Shown here: one piece after another, positions 1 to 12,349 of the stretch
Numbering within the stretch: position 1 is the stretch's first letter
Layout of the letters: each line of letters opens with the position of its first letter
Origin: Marsupella aquatica
Lineage: Eukaryota > Marchantiophyta
Length of the DNA: 64,000 nt
Direction: 5' to 3'
Assembly (NCBI GenBank): GCA_973895155.1
Contig: OZ316892.1
Coordinates: 5,084,001 to 5,148,000 of the forward strand
Program-made: the position numbers and the translations under genes
Notes under the pieces: model-generated
Told to the model about the DNA's origin: nothing
Database searches by the model: none
What the model saw: only the letters and a program-made list of their open reading frames with translations

Positions 1-1260
1 TTTTTGCTTCTCTCCAAAGCCACCGCTTCTTCTAATCGGTGCTTTTCCAACATCTCCCTCTGGAAAAAGGGTCCCTGCTCCAACTCCTCCCCAAAGATGC
101 TGAGCGCCAGGTCCCCACACATCTCCCCGTACTCCATGGCTCTATCCTTAGCATAGGTGGAGTAACTAGAAGTCATCGGCATCAACCACCGCGGCCTCTG
201 CTCCCAAGCCGCCTTGCGGATTTCTTCTACGGTGGCAAGAGGGTTGCTTCTTTTTTCGGCAAACCACCTGATGTCCTCCGGCCAATCTCCTCCTGGTAAA
301 TCCTTCTCCCTAGCCAGGGCTGCTTTCTCTTCCTCCCTAAGTCGCTCCTGAAATTCTTGTGCCATCTGCTTTATGCCGTCAAAGCTCGGGGGAGCAACCT
401 TTGGTGGGGGAGACTCGGGGCTACTCTGCTGGGTAGGGTCCCCTCGAACTACTCTTGGAAGCGTGGGGATAAATCGGCCACAAGTCCTTACTCCTGGAAC
501 ATGATGATCCGACCCATAGCCGGAGTTATCATTGCTGTAGTCCTCTACCGCCTCTTCCACTACTTGGACTCCCGGCTTCTCCCTTTGTTTCCCTGGTCCT
601 GTCGTGAAAACGGCCTTACAGATCACGGGCTTTGGTTCTGGTTTCCAGGCTGTCGTCTCCCTCTGCTCTTCGCGGGAAGGAGCCTTAGGCTGCTCTGCCT
701 CTGATTCGGGGCTTGAGGCTCCCACATACATTCGCACTCCCGGCTTGTGTTCTGGCCTCCTTCTCTCCTTGGCTCCGGTAAAGGGGTCTTCCCTTCTGAG
801 TCGGCTTAGGCCGACCTCTGGGGCAGCGTCCTGTATCGGTGCCGTTGCCGTTGCCGGAACTAGTGCCGGTGCCGTTCTCTTTTCCTTCTCCAGCAATTTC
901 AGCAGATTTTGCATGCCTGGTTGCTGCATCGGCAAGTCTTCTTTCCTTGGCCAAAACACCTGCTCAATCGTCGGACTGTCGGGCTGGTTGGGCTTCTCTG
1001 GTGCCGGCCTTTGCTCCGGAACCTCCTCCAGTGCCCTTGCCGAGAGGGGAAGTACTGGGGCAAAGATTTGACTTTTGGCATACCGGCACAACAGCGGCAT
1101 GTGATAGCCAAGCCGGGACACGCTTCCCACGCCGATCACTTGCTTTTCCTCCTTCAAGATTTTCTTTAGTTGGTTGAGGAGGTATCCATTGTAATCCCGG
1201 CTTGGGTCTGGCCTTTCTGCTAGGTAGACCTGAGCCTTGCCGATCTCTGCCCTCGGCAAG
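1..1260 (-). other. Decayed mobile-element coding remnant, low complexity
   Basis: Only short, frame-shifting reading frames are seen on either strand. The minus strand seems to continue the mobile-element ORF that lies just upstream of it (1292-2143): around 685-954 it reads as a charged, Gly/Asn/Thr-rich stretch with a basic RGRPKP patch. Plus-strand frames here are shadows. I recognise no catalytic motif, so the role is unknown; a gag-like or nucleic-acid-binding tail of a transposon protein is the likeliest explanation. Confidence 0.3.
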
Positions 1261-1291
1261 TTACAATGCATGGTCACCCGCAAGAAATTGA

Positions 1292-2143
1292 TCATCTCTC
1301 CGATGTGTGGGTTGGTGCAGGTGTTCCGGAAGAAGCCATTCTTTGTTCCGGTCCTGGGAACGACCGGAACTCCTTGTCAAGTAAGGTCTTCCTGGTATCA
1401 ACCTTGGTCTTATTACCCATCGGCAAGCCAAACACCTCGGCAATCACCCGGGGAGTGAGATAGAAATCCTTCCCATACACCCTCGTGGAATTGGTCTCGG
1501 GTTCCCATGATCCCACGAATTCTAATAAGTCTGAGTCCGGCATCTCCGGCTTCAGCCATGGTAATCTTACAAAGGCTTCCAAGCTGGATCCGGCCATGAA
1601 GCCCTGGTACTTCTTGGTCTGCATGGCCGTAAAGCATGCACTCAACGTACCCGTGTTCAGTACCCTAAACTTTGAACTCTTCAATCCATTCGTCTGGATC
1701 ATCTTTTGGTCTTCCCTTGAAGGGTACGTACTGAACACGGGTACGTTGAGCAACTGCCATTGATGCAACTGGTCCCCGTATCAACACAAGCGGTAATGGC
1801 GTACGTTGGGCCACCGGTAACGGCAATGCTGATAGGTGTGAGATGATTAGATTTCAGTGAGCTCTAGGATTAGATTTGGCCGTAACTCAGACTGCACCAA
1901 CACAAAGGGCTCCCCTTCTTCTAGCACGTGATCTACGTCTGGCTCTTCGTCTGGACGTATGGCCTCATTGTATTGAAACCCTTCTTGCGGCACACCAACT
2001 TGTTCTTCTAGCTCCCGTGGCAACCTCCTCTCTTCTGCAAGCCGTAATCGTTCTTCGGCAGCAACCCAAGAGGGCACTCGGTCTAGCTCAGGCGTACGTG
2101 AGTGTTGGGGGCTTGCTCTCCCTCCCCTTCTTCCTCTCGGCAT
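1292..2143 (-). pseudogene. Broken plant transposon protein (PF20167-like fragment)
   Basis: Two minus-strand reading frames, 2143-1847 and 1768-1292, lie in the same frame and are separated only by stop codons, so they are probably one decayed protein. The first part is acidic and rich in Arg/Glu. The second has the string YGKDFYLTPRVIAEVFGLP, the type of motif (ligand-like stretch, then I..vFGLP) seen in the plant 'putative transposon protein' domain found in retroelement ORFs. The family assignment is by pattern only. No transposase, integrase or polymerase motif is visible nearby. The ORF contains a long inverted repeat (1641-1750). Alternative: an unrelated lineage-specific repeat protein. 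Confidence 0.35.
1641..1750. repeat. 22-bp perfect inverted repeat inside a transposon ORF
   Basis: Positions 1641-1662 and 1729-1750 are perfect reverse complements (CTCAACGTACCCGTGTTC and onwards), separated by 66 nt. The transcript of either strand could form a long stem. It lies within the decayed transposon ORF, where it makes the protein read similar peptides on both arms (NVPVFST and VLNTGTL). Confidence 0.85.
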
Positions 2144-2399
2144 CCCATTGAGACCTGCATGCCAAGCTCATGAAAAAAATATCACCAACAAATCTTCCTC
2201 AAACATCAACCGTTGCAAGTTGCGTTGTGGTTGACGTAAAATAACAAAGTAACCAAGAATTTTTTTTTTCTCAAGTATCAACCGTCGCAAGCTGTGTTGT
2301 GGTTGATACGCTTGAACTCCAAATAGACGTAGCTCCCCTCCTCCTGCAACCAAACAAGGAGAAGGATCCCCGGCAGCGGCGCCAAAAACAAGGACCACA

Positions 2400-3510
2400 C
2401 TTATGTCACCTATTTATCAAACAATTTACACGACAAATACGTATTTATTCCTACTAAAATCGTTTGTTATCGTATGACGGGAACGTGGAGGGACGCTATT
2501 AGGATTCTATTGCATGTAGGATGAGTATGTTTATTTTCGCTCCCAGAAATGTAGTTTTTGATCAAGTCTACCGACTAGTCCCGCTGCTTTTGATCAAGTC
2601 CCATGGACTACGCCACACACACACTCCTACTGGTCGCTGGTGGAGTGATGTCACCACCCCCCCTACTCACATGGTCGACCAATCCGTGCAAGTATTCTTT
2701 AGACACTTCTTGGGGAAAGAACACAATCGTGAACCAGAAAAAATGACGTCACACCAAAACTTGAGGAATCAAACCAAATCCATATCTTTTGGCAAAACGT
2801 CGTAACACATTGCAAGGACAACCCGGCCTCCTGCCGTCTGCCCAACTACTGCCTCACTGGGGCAAGTGCTACACCTCTACCTCACTACTCTGGCTTGATT
2901 CCCTTTTCTGGCTATGAGCTAACTTCCCCAAGCAAACACTAGACTGAGTTCGTCCCCTAACTACCCCGGGGGTTTCCCCCTAAATACCCAAAAAAACACA
3001 CCAAAGCACTCCTCACGGGGCCACAACGATGGCGGCTTACCCTAGCGGCGCCGCTAAACCCTTTACTAAGAAACCCCCAAACTAAAACCATTCGGCACAC
3101 ACATGCTTCTAAAACCCTAAACCCTAAACTAAAAATGGGACCGGCGGTGCCTTCGACGGTGCCCCAACGTTACTCTGTGAACCGTGAAATTGCAAGGAAC
3201 CCCACAATGGCCGAAACTAGGCGCCCCTCCACTTGCACTTCTGAGTTCACCCCTGGATAGCTCTCCTCCTCCTGATCACGAATCACTCAACTTCTCTCGA
3301 AACGGACATCGGACGACCAAGTTATGGCCGTTTCCGTATCCCATAAACACAACTTCACCGGGCCATAACCTGCTCATCCTGGCTCCGTTTGAGGAGCGCC
3401 GCCCCTTGTTGGAATCAGCTCCGCGAGCTCTTTCCAAAAAGCCTGTGAGTGACCCCTCACAAAAAAGTTGGAAAGTCCAGGGGCCGTACAACCACGTCCG
3501 TACGACCACT
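2400..3510. other. Intergenic, no gene recognised
   Basis: No credible reading frame. Two and a half CCCTAAA units (near 3113-3131) occur here but are too few to be a telomeric array. The rest is mixed-composition sequence between two mobile-element ORF remnants. Confidence 0.4.
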
Positions 3511-5351
3511 CTAATCCTCCTCCTCTTCACTCACGGTGCCCTGGCTTGAGCCCCGTGAGTGGGCCTCCTCATCACTCTCCACTGGAGTGAGTGCCACTTC
3601 ACTCCTCTTCTTCTTCACCGGGGTACTTCTGGTGCTAGTGCTCCCCTTCTTCCTCAAATTGGCCAAGGTCTGCCACGCCTTGATGTACCCCTCACCAATG
3701 GTGTCCTTCCATAAGGCAGCCTCTTCACCGGACCGCAACTCCAACGGTAAAACCTGCCCGGTGGCCATGGGAGTCCCAGGGGTGACAGATCGGGGTGGCA
3801 TCCCCGGGGTCCCCGTGTTGACCTGAGCTTCTCATAACGATTTACGTACCTCCCTGAGCTTCTTCTCTAAGCTCTTGCTCTTCTCTTGACTCTTCTTGGC
3901 TCTTCCAACAGGGGTCCATACTTCCCACTGACTTCCTTCACCACCAACTCAATGGCCCTGGAGATCAAATCCGGGGAGAGTGTGGAGCTAGGCGTGCAGG
4001 GACTCTTCCGTTTCCCCAGACTCAAGGCCTCACTCCTCTTAGCCCTTGTCTCAAAGATCACCATTTGACTCCGTAGTGCTCCCACCTGGGCTCTTAACTC
4101 CACCACTTCTCCAGAATTCTACTTCTCTTTGGCCAATGCCTGTTTCAATACTCCAACCTCTTCCGCTTCCTTGGCCTTGGTGGACAAGGCTCCCCTCAAG
4201 TTGGAGATCTCTACGTGAGCTGCTTGGAGAAGTTTAACCTTCTCATGAATGGCCTCCTCCTTGGCATTGATCACCTCCTTCATAGATAGGGCACTCTGCT
4301 CCAAAGTCTCTACTCTGGCGGTGGCCTGCTTGAGAGAATCTCTCAATGCGTGGACTAGCTTGAGTCCCTCATGGACTCCCTCCCATAATTCCCGTAACTC
4401 TGCCAGGTAGACATCAGGAATTTCTTAGACCAGGGGCTCCTCCAGATCTCCCACAAGTGATTCAAGCCACTCCAATGTGGAGTCCTCATCCTGGTTTTCT
4501 TCCTCTCTACTATCATCCCCAACCGCCGATGATGATCCCTCCGTTAGTTTCCCCAAGATGGTAGTGGCAATACTCCTGATTTCCGTGGTAAGGGATGATC
4601 CAGTGTCGTCCTGTCCCGGGGAAACAATCCACCCTTCTGCTCTGGCTAGCAAAAATGACCCCATCAAATGTACAGCCCCACCTGGTTTCACACTCCCGGA
4701 ATCAGCGTCCAATAGCTTCTTCAACCCGTAGTACCACCGTCCGTACACATGGGCTGGATAGTTCTTGATGTCCATAGCTACCACGAAATGCTCTCTATTC
4801 ACCACCCCGGATTGCACGTTACCAAGGACCCATTGATGAACCTTGGCCAAAAATCCCTTGTGCTCAGCATCCTTGATGGCGGAAAGAGGAATGGAAGTAG
4901 TGGAGGTGGGATTAATCACCCAACCGGCCACCATTGTCAACGTGAGCTCTCCCCTTATGTTCCGAGGTGTGAATGAGAATTGTTGGTTCTCCGGGAACAG
5001 AAGCACTACCCGTTGGAGACATTCAAAGTAGATTCCTTCCGTACGTAACTCCATCCCGACCTCAATGTTCCAACTCTTCCCCGAAGGGATTGTAATCTCC
5101 ACATTCATGAACTCCGTGAGCCCGGTGACTTGAAAAATATTCCTACAATCCTCCATCACCTTGGCGGAGGTTTTGGGATAAATTTGACGGAAAACCTTCC
5201 TACTCACCGGTATGGAACTTGCCGCCAGCCCAGTTCTCATCGTGGCTTTTCTCTCTTTTCTCTCTTTTGCAATCAATGTCTCAACGTAGTCACGGTAAGC
5301 AGCCTTGTATCTCCGAACGCGTGCCGCACTAAACTCCGATTGATCAAGCAT
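3511..5351 (-). pseudogene. Unrecognised mobile-element-like protein with coiled coil, broken
   Basis: The longest piece (5351-4425, 308 codons) begins MLDQSEFSAARVRRYKAAYRDY and is a mostly globular sequence ending in an acidic tail (EEENQDEDSTLEWLE). In the same frame, after a TAA at 4425-4427, a heptad-rich coiled coil follows (4346-4119, LKQATARVETLEQSA...), and after a TAG at 4116-4118 a third piece (4106-3867). A Ser/Lys-rich piece in another frame (3801-3511) may be the C-terminus. The layout resembles a gag-like or structural ORF of a plant transposon, but I do not recognise the family and see no enzymatic motif. Two in-frame stops argue for a dead copy. Confidence 0.4.
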
Positions 5352-5824
5352 CCATGCATCCAGAAATCAAATCCTCAATCACCAAATCTCGTCACCCGTA
5401 GCAATGTCAATCCCCTGGCCCGAAACGGCCCCCGTATCCCGATCAATCAATTACCCTCAATTCCCTCAGAAGCCACTCTGTGCTGCTGCCGCTAATGCCC
5501 GGAAGAATCATGCCCACAAGCCCCAACAATTGACCACGAGAAAGAGCTTCAAAAATAAGTGTAAGAGCTAGTAGAGAGCTTCCGGCATTGGGGAAATTGC
5601 TTTCGAAAATGAGTGCAAAGTGCTTCGGCCAAGAAAGGAGTTGCGCGCGCGGAGAAGGAAGCAAAGAAAAAAACAAAGAAAAAAAACAAAGGGGAGGGAA
5701 TTCCCGATCCTCCCCGTGTTACCCAGAGTCCACTTCCATGCGGCTGCCACTTCGCGGCTACTCGCGGCTACTCGCGGCTACCACCTCACGGCCAGGCAGC
5801 TTCCTCCTCCTCGGTCGCAGCTGG

Positions 5825-6390
5825 TGGGCTTGCGGCCCTATGCAGGGCTCGCGGCCCTCCCCCTCTCCGTTCACTCGCGGAGCCCTATGCAGGGCGCGCT
5901 TCATTGCCTCGGAGTGCTACGCCCCGTTTTGGGGGATTTAATTTCCCCCCTTGGCAGCCTCACTCACCGCCAGCCCCACTCGCTTTGGGGCCCGGCTCCC
6001 GGTACCCTTCCGTAGCGCTCCGCTGGTATGGGGAATTAAATTCCCCCCCTCCCTTTACTCCCTCACGGGAGAGTTAATACTTCCCCCCGACTCCTTCCTC
6101 CTCCTCGGCTGCGGCCCGGCTGCCCTTTAAATGGCACGCGGCCCTATGCAAGGCGCCTCACCCTGCCATGCAGCTATCTTGTGGCACGCGGCCCTATGCA
6201 GGGCGCGCGCTCATCTTATTTTGGGGGGGAATTTTAACCCCTCCGGCTCGCCCCCGTAGCGCCTGCTCGCCCCGCTCGCAGTCTCACCTACGCCCCGACC
6301 AAGCCTGCCACTCGCGGTGGCCCTTCAAATGGGGGATTTAATTCCCCCCTTCCTCCTCCTGCACGCGGCCCTATGCAGGGCTCGCGACAG
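5825..6390. repeat. GC-rich block of interspersed short palindromes
   Basis: Five copies of a core GCCCTATGCAGGGC (one with AAGG instead of AGGG) occur near 5834, 5881, 6141, 6190 and 6369, each a short hairpin with ATGC loop. Interleaved with them are copies of another near-palindrome of the form GGGGATTTAATTCCCC near 5930, 6030, 6225 and 6332. The two motifs alternate. No reading frame here looks genuine. Possible 5' leader or LTR-like region of the adjacent element, or a miniature repeat family. Confidence 0.6.
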
Positions 6391-6599
6391 CCTCCTCCGT
6401 GTCCAGCCCGGCTCCGGCTGCCCTTTAAAAAACGTCCCCCTACTCACACTGCCGGGGTCACCTTTACTCATAAAAAAACTTCCTTGCTCCCGGTCCTGTT
6501 TTATTTCTTCTTCCCATCAACCTTGCTATTGAGGTCTCTAAAAATGGCCATAAAATAATGGGGAGTCCCCCAAAGGCAGGGCCCTCCGCCCAACATATT

Positions 6600-8300
6600 T
6601 GCAGAACAATTAGGGGATAAAAATAAATACAGTTCTTCGGTCACAAGTGATAGAATTAACTTAAAAAAATTGAAAAAATGCTTATTTACAATGGTTATTT
6701 ACACTGCGCAACACTCCGCGACCAAGTTATTCATGATTTTGAGTGACGGGGACCCCGTCACAGAGACGCTTGGTTGCTTGTGCAGACAGTGAGGACTGTT
6801 GAGTAGCGGTCGTGTTAGAGAGCAAGTGTGACTTCGTATGGGAGTGGCTGCTGGTAGTGCATGGGACACTAGGTTGCTTGCTCGAGGTATTCCGTGGAGG
6901 CGTTTGGGCACCAGGGGCACTTAGGCGTGGGTGCTGGGATTGGTGAGGGCGGGGGTGAGGGCGCTGGGTGGCAAGGTCCACCACCTCTAGCTTTCCAATG
7001 AACCTAATATTGATAGATTTTTCAGAGTGCTAAAGAGATCATGAGTTTCTAATTTTTTCTAGCTTTACATTGAGTGTGACATAGGGTAATTTTTATCAAG
7101 TACTGAAGTGGTCATGAGTTTCTTTATGTCTCTAGCTTTCCAATAAATCTAACACTAACAGATTTCATCAAATACTAAGACTATTTACTATTTTATTTTA
7201 CACTTTGGAACCCAAGGGGTTCAAACTATTTATATGTCTATCGGCTAGTTTTTAAAAACTTTCAAAAAGTTAAAATATACAAGCATTTTGATATAAAATA
7301 CCAATATATCATTGACAAGACATCAAAATTGTAACTTTGTTTAATTTACTCAATTGTTTGTTGTTCTAAAATTCACTTTTCTGTTTTTTGATTTTTTTTG
7401 ATTTTTTTGATTTTCGCTTTGAAGTAACTCGGCGGTTCTTCCGAACCATGCGCGATCTATACTTTCCAGAGCCACTCGACGATAAACTTGTTTTTCCTTG
7501 CCTACCATCAAACAAAAACACTTGAGTTTGTATCGTGCTGAAAAAATCATTGTTGTTGTTTATGACTGAACCTGATGATGTGGCTGAACATGGTGCCAGA
7601 AATTATGGAAGAAACTTCCCATGAGGGTTTGTAAAAAATTAACAAGGGCTTTAGAAGGAGGGGAAAGAGGCAAATTACTCACTTGGTAGACAAAAGTTTG
7701 CTGCCAGGTAGGTCTAGCAATCTCATTGCATCCACCACCTGTAACCATGGCCACTATAGGTAGCCTACTTGGGTAGGTAACAACAATCACACTGTTCAAC
7801 CACAAATAACACAATATAAAACTGTAGCTCTACGTTGGAGAGTTTCAGAAGCAACCATGGTCTGCATTATTTGTTGTATAGATTTATAGTCCATGCACCC
7901 TCTCTGTAACCTCCTGTGAAAGGAAGCCAGTAAGGAAGGCGCAAGTTTGCACCCCCAAAAATGGTCATTTTAGGAGTAGTTTCTTAGTTTACCTTTTTAC
8001 AGGCAACTTTTTTGCAGCCAAAGCAATAGCTAGAAAAGACAAAATCTTAATGAACCAACTCTCTCTCTATATAGGGAAACATAATATTGTTTAAGCAGAT
8101 TTATTGATTTTCATAGGGACCTGAGTGATTCTAACACAGCATTCTGTTCAGTTTACATAGGAAATGTTTGAGGAAATGTCTGATCTGTCACTCTCTGGCA
8201 CTTGCACTTTACTTTATTTCTCATTCAAATTTCATAATCCCCAGGCTAGGGTGGCCCAAGGTTCCGCACCTGAGGCTAATCCACTTCACTTGGGGATAAT
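6600..8300. other. Gene-poor AT-rich region
   Basis: No reading frame above about 85 codons and no recognisable motif. Several TA-rich stretches with diverged repeats of 'tctagctttcca.tgaa' (near 6985, 7055 and 7130) are seen. Nothing further can be supported. Confidence 0.4.
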
Positions 8301-8320
8301 GCCTCCTAACCTTGTACACA

Positions 8321-8408
8321 CTGTATACCAGGCTTTTCACTTCTCGGCTAAGTAGGGTGTTAGGACTGTATACCAGGCTTTTCACTTCTCCGCTAAGTAG
8401 GGTGTTAG
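8321..8408. repeat. 45-bp tandem duplication
   Basis: Two adjacent near-identical 45-bp units start at 8321 and 8366 (each begins CTGTATACCAGGCTTTTCAC). One base differs in the middle (CGGC versus CCGC). Recent local duplication with no evident function. Confidence 0.85.
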
Positions 8409-8410
8409 CC

Positions 8411-9460
8411 TACACGCTCCTTTGTAGGTTACTATTTTGTCTTTGTTCCTTTGTTATCTTGTGGTTGGGGACCATTGGCTTGTTTTTCTTGCCCTTTCCC
8501 CTCTTTCCCCCCTTCATTGGGCTGCTTTGACATCGGTCTTCCTGTCTCAGGTTGGGCATTTTTTGCCCTTGGGCACTATGATATAAAAAATAATTCAGGG
8601 AAGGTTCATCGTGACCTACAATGACCGCATTTGACATTTCTGGGAAGTGTCAAGGATGATCTGCGAGACCCAGCCGGGGATAGACAATAGACAGGGGGAT
8701 AGACAGGGGTTGAGGGATGGGCCCTCAAAAAGTCCCTTTCAGGAAAGAAGGGGCCTCGTCGGGTTTCTTTTCCCGTGCAGTGGCCCAATCAAGTCTTTCT
8801 TCTGAATTCCTCTCTCAACAGCTACTGTTAGACATGGAAAGACTCTGAGCCGCGTTGACACCTTCAAGTCCAAGTTAGTGGTGGCAGTGTGGTTTGGTCT
8901 TGCAGACGCGGTGTGTTCTCAGACAACTGACCGAAGAATTCGTCAGAATTCGTCTCATTTATAACCAAAACGATTCAAGGCTGACAACTGATCGAAGAAT
9001 TCGTCTCATTTATAACGAAAAAGATTCAAGGCAAATACATGGAAGGCCAGGTAGAACCTTCTGATGTCACCGAAAAAGAAGGCAGAACTCGAGTCTTCAA
9101 GAGTCATGTTATGGAAGGGGTCCTCGTGCATACTAAGGAAAACAGCGAAAGTCAAAGGAAGGCTGCGGCACTATCTATCGGCTGACTAGGTGACTTTCAG
9201 GCAAATACTTGGGTGCAAGAGTGAAAGCGAAACCAACAATGAAAGCAATCAAAATCATATCAGAGCAGTCGTCAGAGGACTCTATCAGAGCTCTATCGTA
9301 GTAGTACATTAAAGAATGATGAGAATTGTGGATACAACAGTAAAGGCCGGACTTCAGTGACTGCCGAAGACCCCAGTGCCTCGAGTATCATTCTAGAGCT
9401 TCTTTTGGGCTCCTTCTGATTGTCCAAAACCTGCCTCTAAGTCAATGTCTTCGTTGAAGC
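8411..9460. other. Intergenic, upstream of first receptor kinase unit
   Basis: No gene recognised. A pair of diverged direct repeats of about 50 bp (near 8936-8980 and 8985-9030, both containing GAATTCGTCTCATTTATAAC) is visible. A short plus-strand frame near 9461-9676 belongs to the duplicated upstream block and is not conserved in frame in the second copy. Confidence 0.35.
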
Positions 9461-10416
9461 ATGCAGCTAATTGAAGGAGCTACGGGCTATCACGCGTGTT
9501 GGACATCTGTCGAACATTCTGGTCACTCGGTCCCCTTAAATTCCTCCGATCTCGAATCGGATCTTTCCGCTGCAATGCGTGGTGAGCTATTGCGTGCCTT
9601 GCTGCTCCCGTTATTAGAGCTTTATTTTTCAATAGAAAGTACCTGCGAAGGAAAGAAATTGGATCTGCTGGTATGAGATTACATCGAGGTCTCAAATCAG
9701 TACGCCCAGGAAAGATATGGCAAGTAGCATATATTCACAAACTGACCCACATCCAGGCCAAAAATTATCATCAGAGAGCATTCATATTGGGGGGTACATG
9801 ATCCCTCTGGACTTAGAGCAGCAAGGCGTTATACAGTCTAGACGCTCGATTAAAACCACGCCGAATCATTGATTCAGCTTCAGCTGAGTGCGCGTGGAAC
9901 CCGAGGATAACATATATACGATGGACACTGGCACGGTAGACTCGCTTGTTGTCCGGTATCCTCTATGACAAGAGTATGTGATCGCATCCCACTCCTGGAC
10001 TTAGTTGGGTTCCTTAGATCAATTGCTTTGCTGTGAATTTGAATTTCGATCTGAAAAAATAGCATTGCTACCAGATTTCCATCGGTATTCGTTGTCCAAA
10101 CGTGATCACTGGCTTGCTTATGTCGAAAGAAAACTTTGCCACTACATTCCGAATCCCTAGCTCAATTAAAATAAGTCACTTATTTTGAGCTCATCGTCAA
10201 GGAGTGAATCGACTATCAACTTCAAGAGCTCCAAATTCGTCAGGCAGAGATTCTACTATCGACTTCAACAGCTCCAAATGCACTACTGTATACATCATGT
10301 TGTGTGTACGTGCTACGACTCGCAAAGCATGGTAGGGACCTACTTCCTACGTCGTCAGCAGGATTTCGAAGGACGTTCTTTCAGCCCTTGACAACATCGA
10401 GAGGAAGTCTACATCG

Positions 10417-12243
10417 ATGACAATGGATAATACGAGGCCCCAAAGTGGAAGCCACTGGCAGCCTCAAATACTACTTCTAGTCATAGTGCTTTCATTGCTA
10501 GGCGTCAGTTTGGGGCAGATTGGGGATTCTTGTGGTTATTCCGGTTACATTTGTCCAGCTGGGTACTGTTGCAATAATAATAAAACGTGCGGTAACACGA
10601 CTGTCGACTGCGATACAAATTGTCTGGACCAGTGCACTCCTGGTCTCATGAGGTGCGGTCCCTCCCGCAGCGGGGCCATGTGTCCTGACGGCTCGTGCTG
10701 CAGCACAAACAGTTGGTGCGGAGGAGGCAATGTGTGGTGTGCTCAAGGAAATTGTGCGTCTCAATGCCCCGCAGAAAATTGCCCCAATGGCGGCAACTGC
10801 ACTTGCGGTGCAAACGGCGGTATTTGTCCAGATGGGTACTGCTGCAGTACAAGTGGTTTCTGCGGTACCACCGCCTTCTTTTGCAAAGACAATTGTGCGT
10901 CTCAGTGCCCTCCTCCACCTCCAGCTTCAAGTCCATCTCCAAGTCCATCAAGTGGACTTGATGATGGTAAGCCAGGTGGAAATAAGCTGGGACTCATTGT
11001 AGGACTCTCAACGGGTATTCCTGTCTTTCTTATAGCTTGCAGCGTTGTCATCACCCTTTTTGTGCGAAGAAGATATGGCGGTGGAGGTCATCTAGGATGG
11101 TCAACGTTCGCAGAGGACGACCCCCAGATTCAGATAGAGGGGATGCCCGAGAGATTCAGCTACAAGCAGCTGAGCGTGGCCACCAGAGCCTTCACTCCGG
11201 ACTCAAAACTAGGCCAAGGAGGGTTCGGAAGTGTGTATCGTGGGGTGCTGCCCGCATCTGGTATTCCAGTGGCAGTGAAGAAAATCAGCAGTGACTCCAG
11301 ACAGGGCGAGAAGGAGTTCATGGCCGAAGTTTCCATCATAAGTCGACTGAGACACAGGAACCTGATCCAACTCCAGGGCTGGTGTCAAGATACAGCCAGA
11401 GGGAATTTCTTGCTAGTGTATGAGCTGATGCCCAATGGAAGTCTTGACAAGGCGTTGTTTGAGCCGTCTCATGGTGAAACGGCTAGCTTATCCTGGTCAC
11501 AGAGGTTTAACATAGTGACCGGCACTGCGGCTGCTGTGGACTACTTACACCAAGGATGGACGCAACAAGTGATTCATCGTGACATCAAATCTTCCAATAT
11601 TATGCTCGACAATGAATGGAATCCTAAGCTTGGGGACTTTGGTCTTGCTCGTCTGGTCGATCATCAAAGAGCAGCAGCCACAACTGTGGTAGCTGGAACC
11701 TATGGCTACATCGCTCCTGAGGTGGTCGCTAGTGGAAGATTCACAGAGAAAACAGACGTCTACGCTTTTGGAGCTGTGGTCTTGGAGATAGCATGCGGAC
11801 GGAAAGCTTTCTCCAATGATTTCCCACCAGAGGAGACTGTTCTTGTGGACTGGGTGTGGGGACGACTTAGTGAGGATGCTGTATTAAGCACAGTGGATAA
11901 ACGACTCGAAGGGAACTATGACACGTACATGATGGAAGTGATGTTGATTGTGGGATTGTTGTGTTCTCATCCTGATCCTGAGGCTCGACCTTCTATGCGA
12001 CACGTTGTTGAGGTGCTTGCTGGACATGTTCCGGTTCCTTCCATTCCGGCCTGCAAACCTTCTCCAGTGTTTACATCAGACTCTCACGACTTCTTCATGA
12101 AAAGTTTTCGCGGTCCAAAGTCTGGGAGCATTTCGAAATCTGGGTCTGGGTCAATATCGCTAGTATCTAGGACCACCTCTGATTCAACGGGGTCGTCTAG
12201 TGTGACGTCAGCTGGCGTATCCTCAAATTCCAACCCATTCTGA
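10417..12243 (+). CDS. Receptor-like kinase with three hevein-like chitin-binding modules (copy A)
   Basis: An uninterrupted 608-residue protein. Residues 1-33 form a signal peptide with hydrophobic core ILLLVIVLSLLGVSL. The ectodomain holds three Cys-rich modules (about 37-73, 80-117 and 122-164) with the hevein pattern CP.GYCC.....CG.T...C...C...C. A Pro/Ser linker precedes one membrane segment (about 191-216). The cytoplasmic part is a complete Ser/Thr kinase: glycine loop GQGGFG 266-271, VAVK lysine 288, HRD 387-389, DFG 407-409, GYIAPE near 430. The kinase resembles the L-type lectin RLK group. Hevein modules bind chitin or N-acetylglucosamine polymers, so a role as cell-surface glycan sensor at the plasma membrane is inferred. 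The Ser-rich tail may be phosphorylated. The first ATG (ACAATG at 10417) is followed within 6 nt by ATGGAT, which could equally be used. A nearly identical gene lies at 16891. Confidence 0.88.
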   Translation: MTMDNTRPQSGSHWQPQILLLVIVLSLLGVSLGQIGDSCGYSGYICPAGYCCNNNKTCGNTTVDCDTNCLDQCTPGLMRCGPSRSGAMCPDGSCCSTNSWCGGGNVWCAQGNCASQCPAENCPNGGNCTCGANGGICPDGYCCSTSGFCGTTAFFCKDNCASQCPPPPPASSPSPSPSSGLDDGKPGGNKLGLIVGLSTGIPVFLIACSVVITLFVRRRYGGGGHLGWSTFAEDDPQIQIEGMPERFSYKQLSVATRAFTPDSKLGQGGFGSVYRGVLPASGIPVAVKKISSDSRQGEKEFMAEVSIISRLRHRNLIQLQGWCQDTARGNFLLVYELMPNGSLDKALFEPSHGETASLSWSQRFNIVTGTAAAVDYLHQGWTQQVIHRDIKSSNIMLDNEWNPKLGDFGLARLVDHQRAAATTVVAGTYGYIAPEVVASGRFTEKTDVYAFGAVVLEIACGRKAFSNDFPPEETVLVDWVWGRLSEDAVLSTVDKRLEGNYDTYMMEVMLIVGLLCSHPDPEARPSMRHVVEVLAGHVPVPSIPACKPSPVFTSDSHDFFMKSFRGPKSGSISKSGSGSISLVSRTTSDSTGSSSVTSAGVSSNSNPF

Positions 12244-12349
12244 GAGCGCAATCTCTAGTTCAGGTGACTGAACTGCCGTCCGGAACGACCAGTCACTGGC
12301 CTCGCATGTCATCTCAGAACAGAGTCTTAGTTGTCGTTCTAGCAGGACA

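Noticed and set aside
3113-3131. CCCTAAA units suggesting a telomere
   Set aside because: Fewer than three units; too short to be an array.
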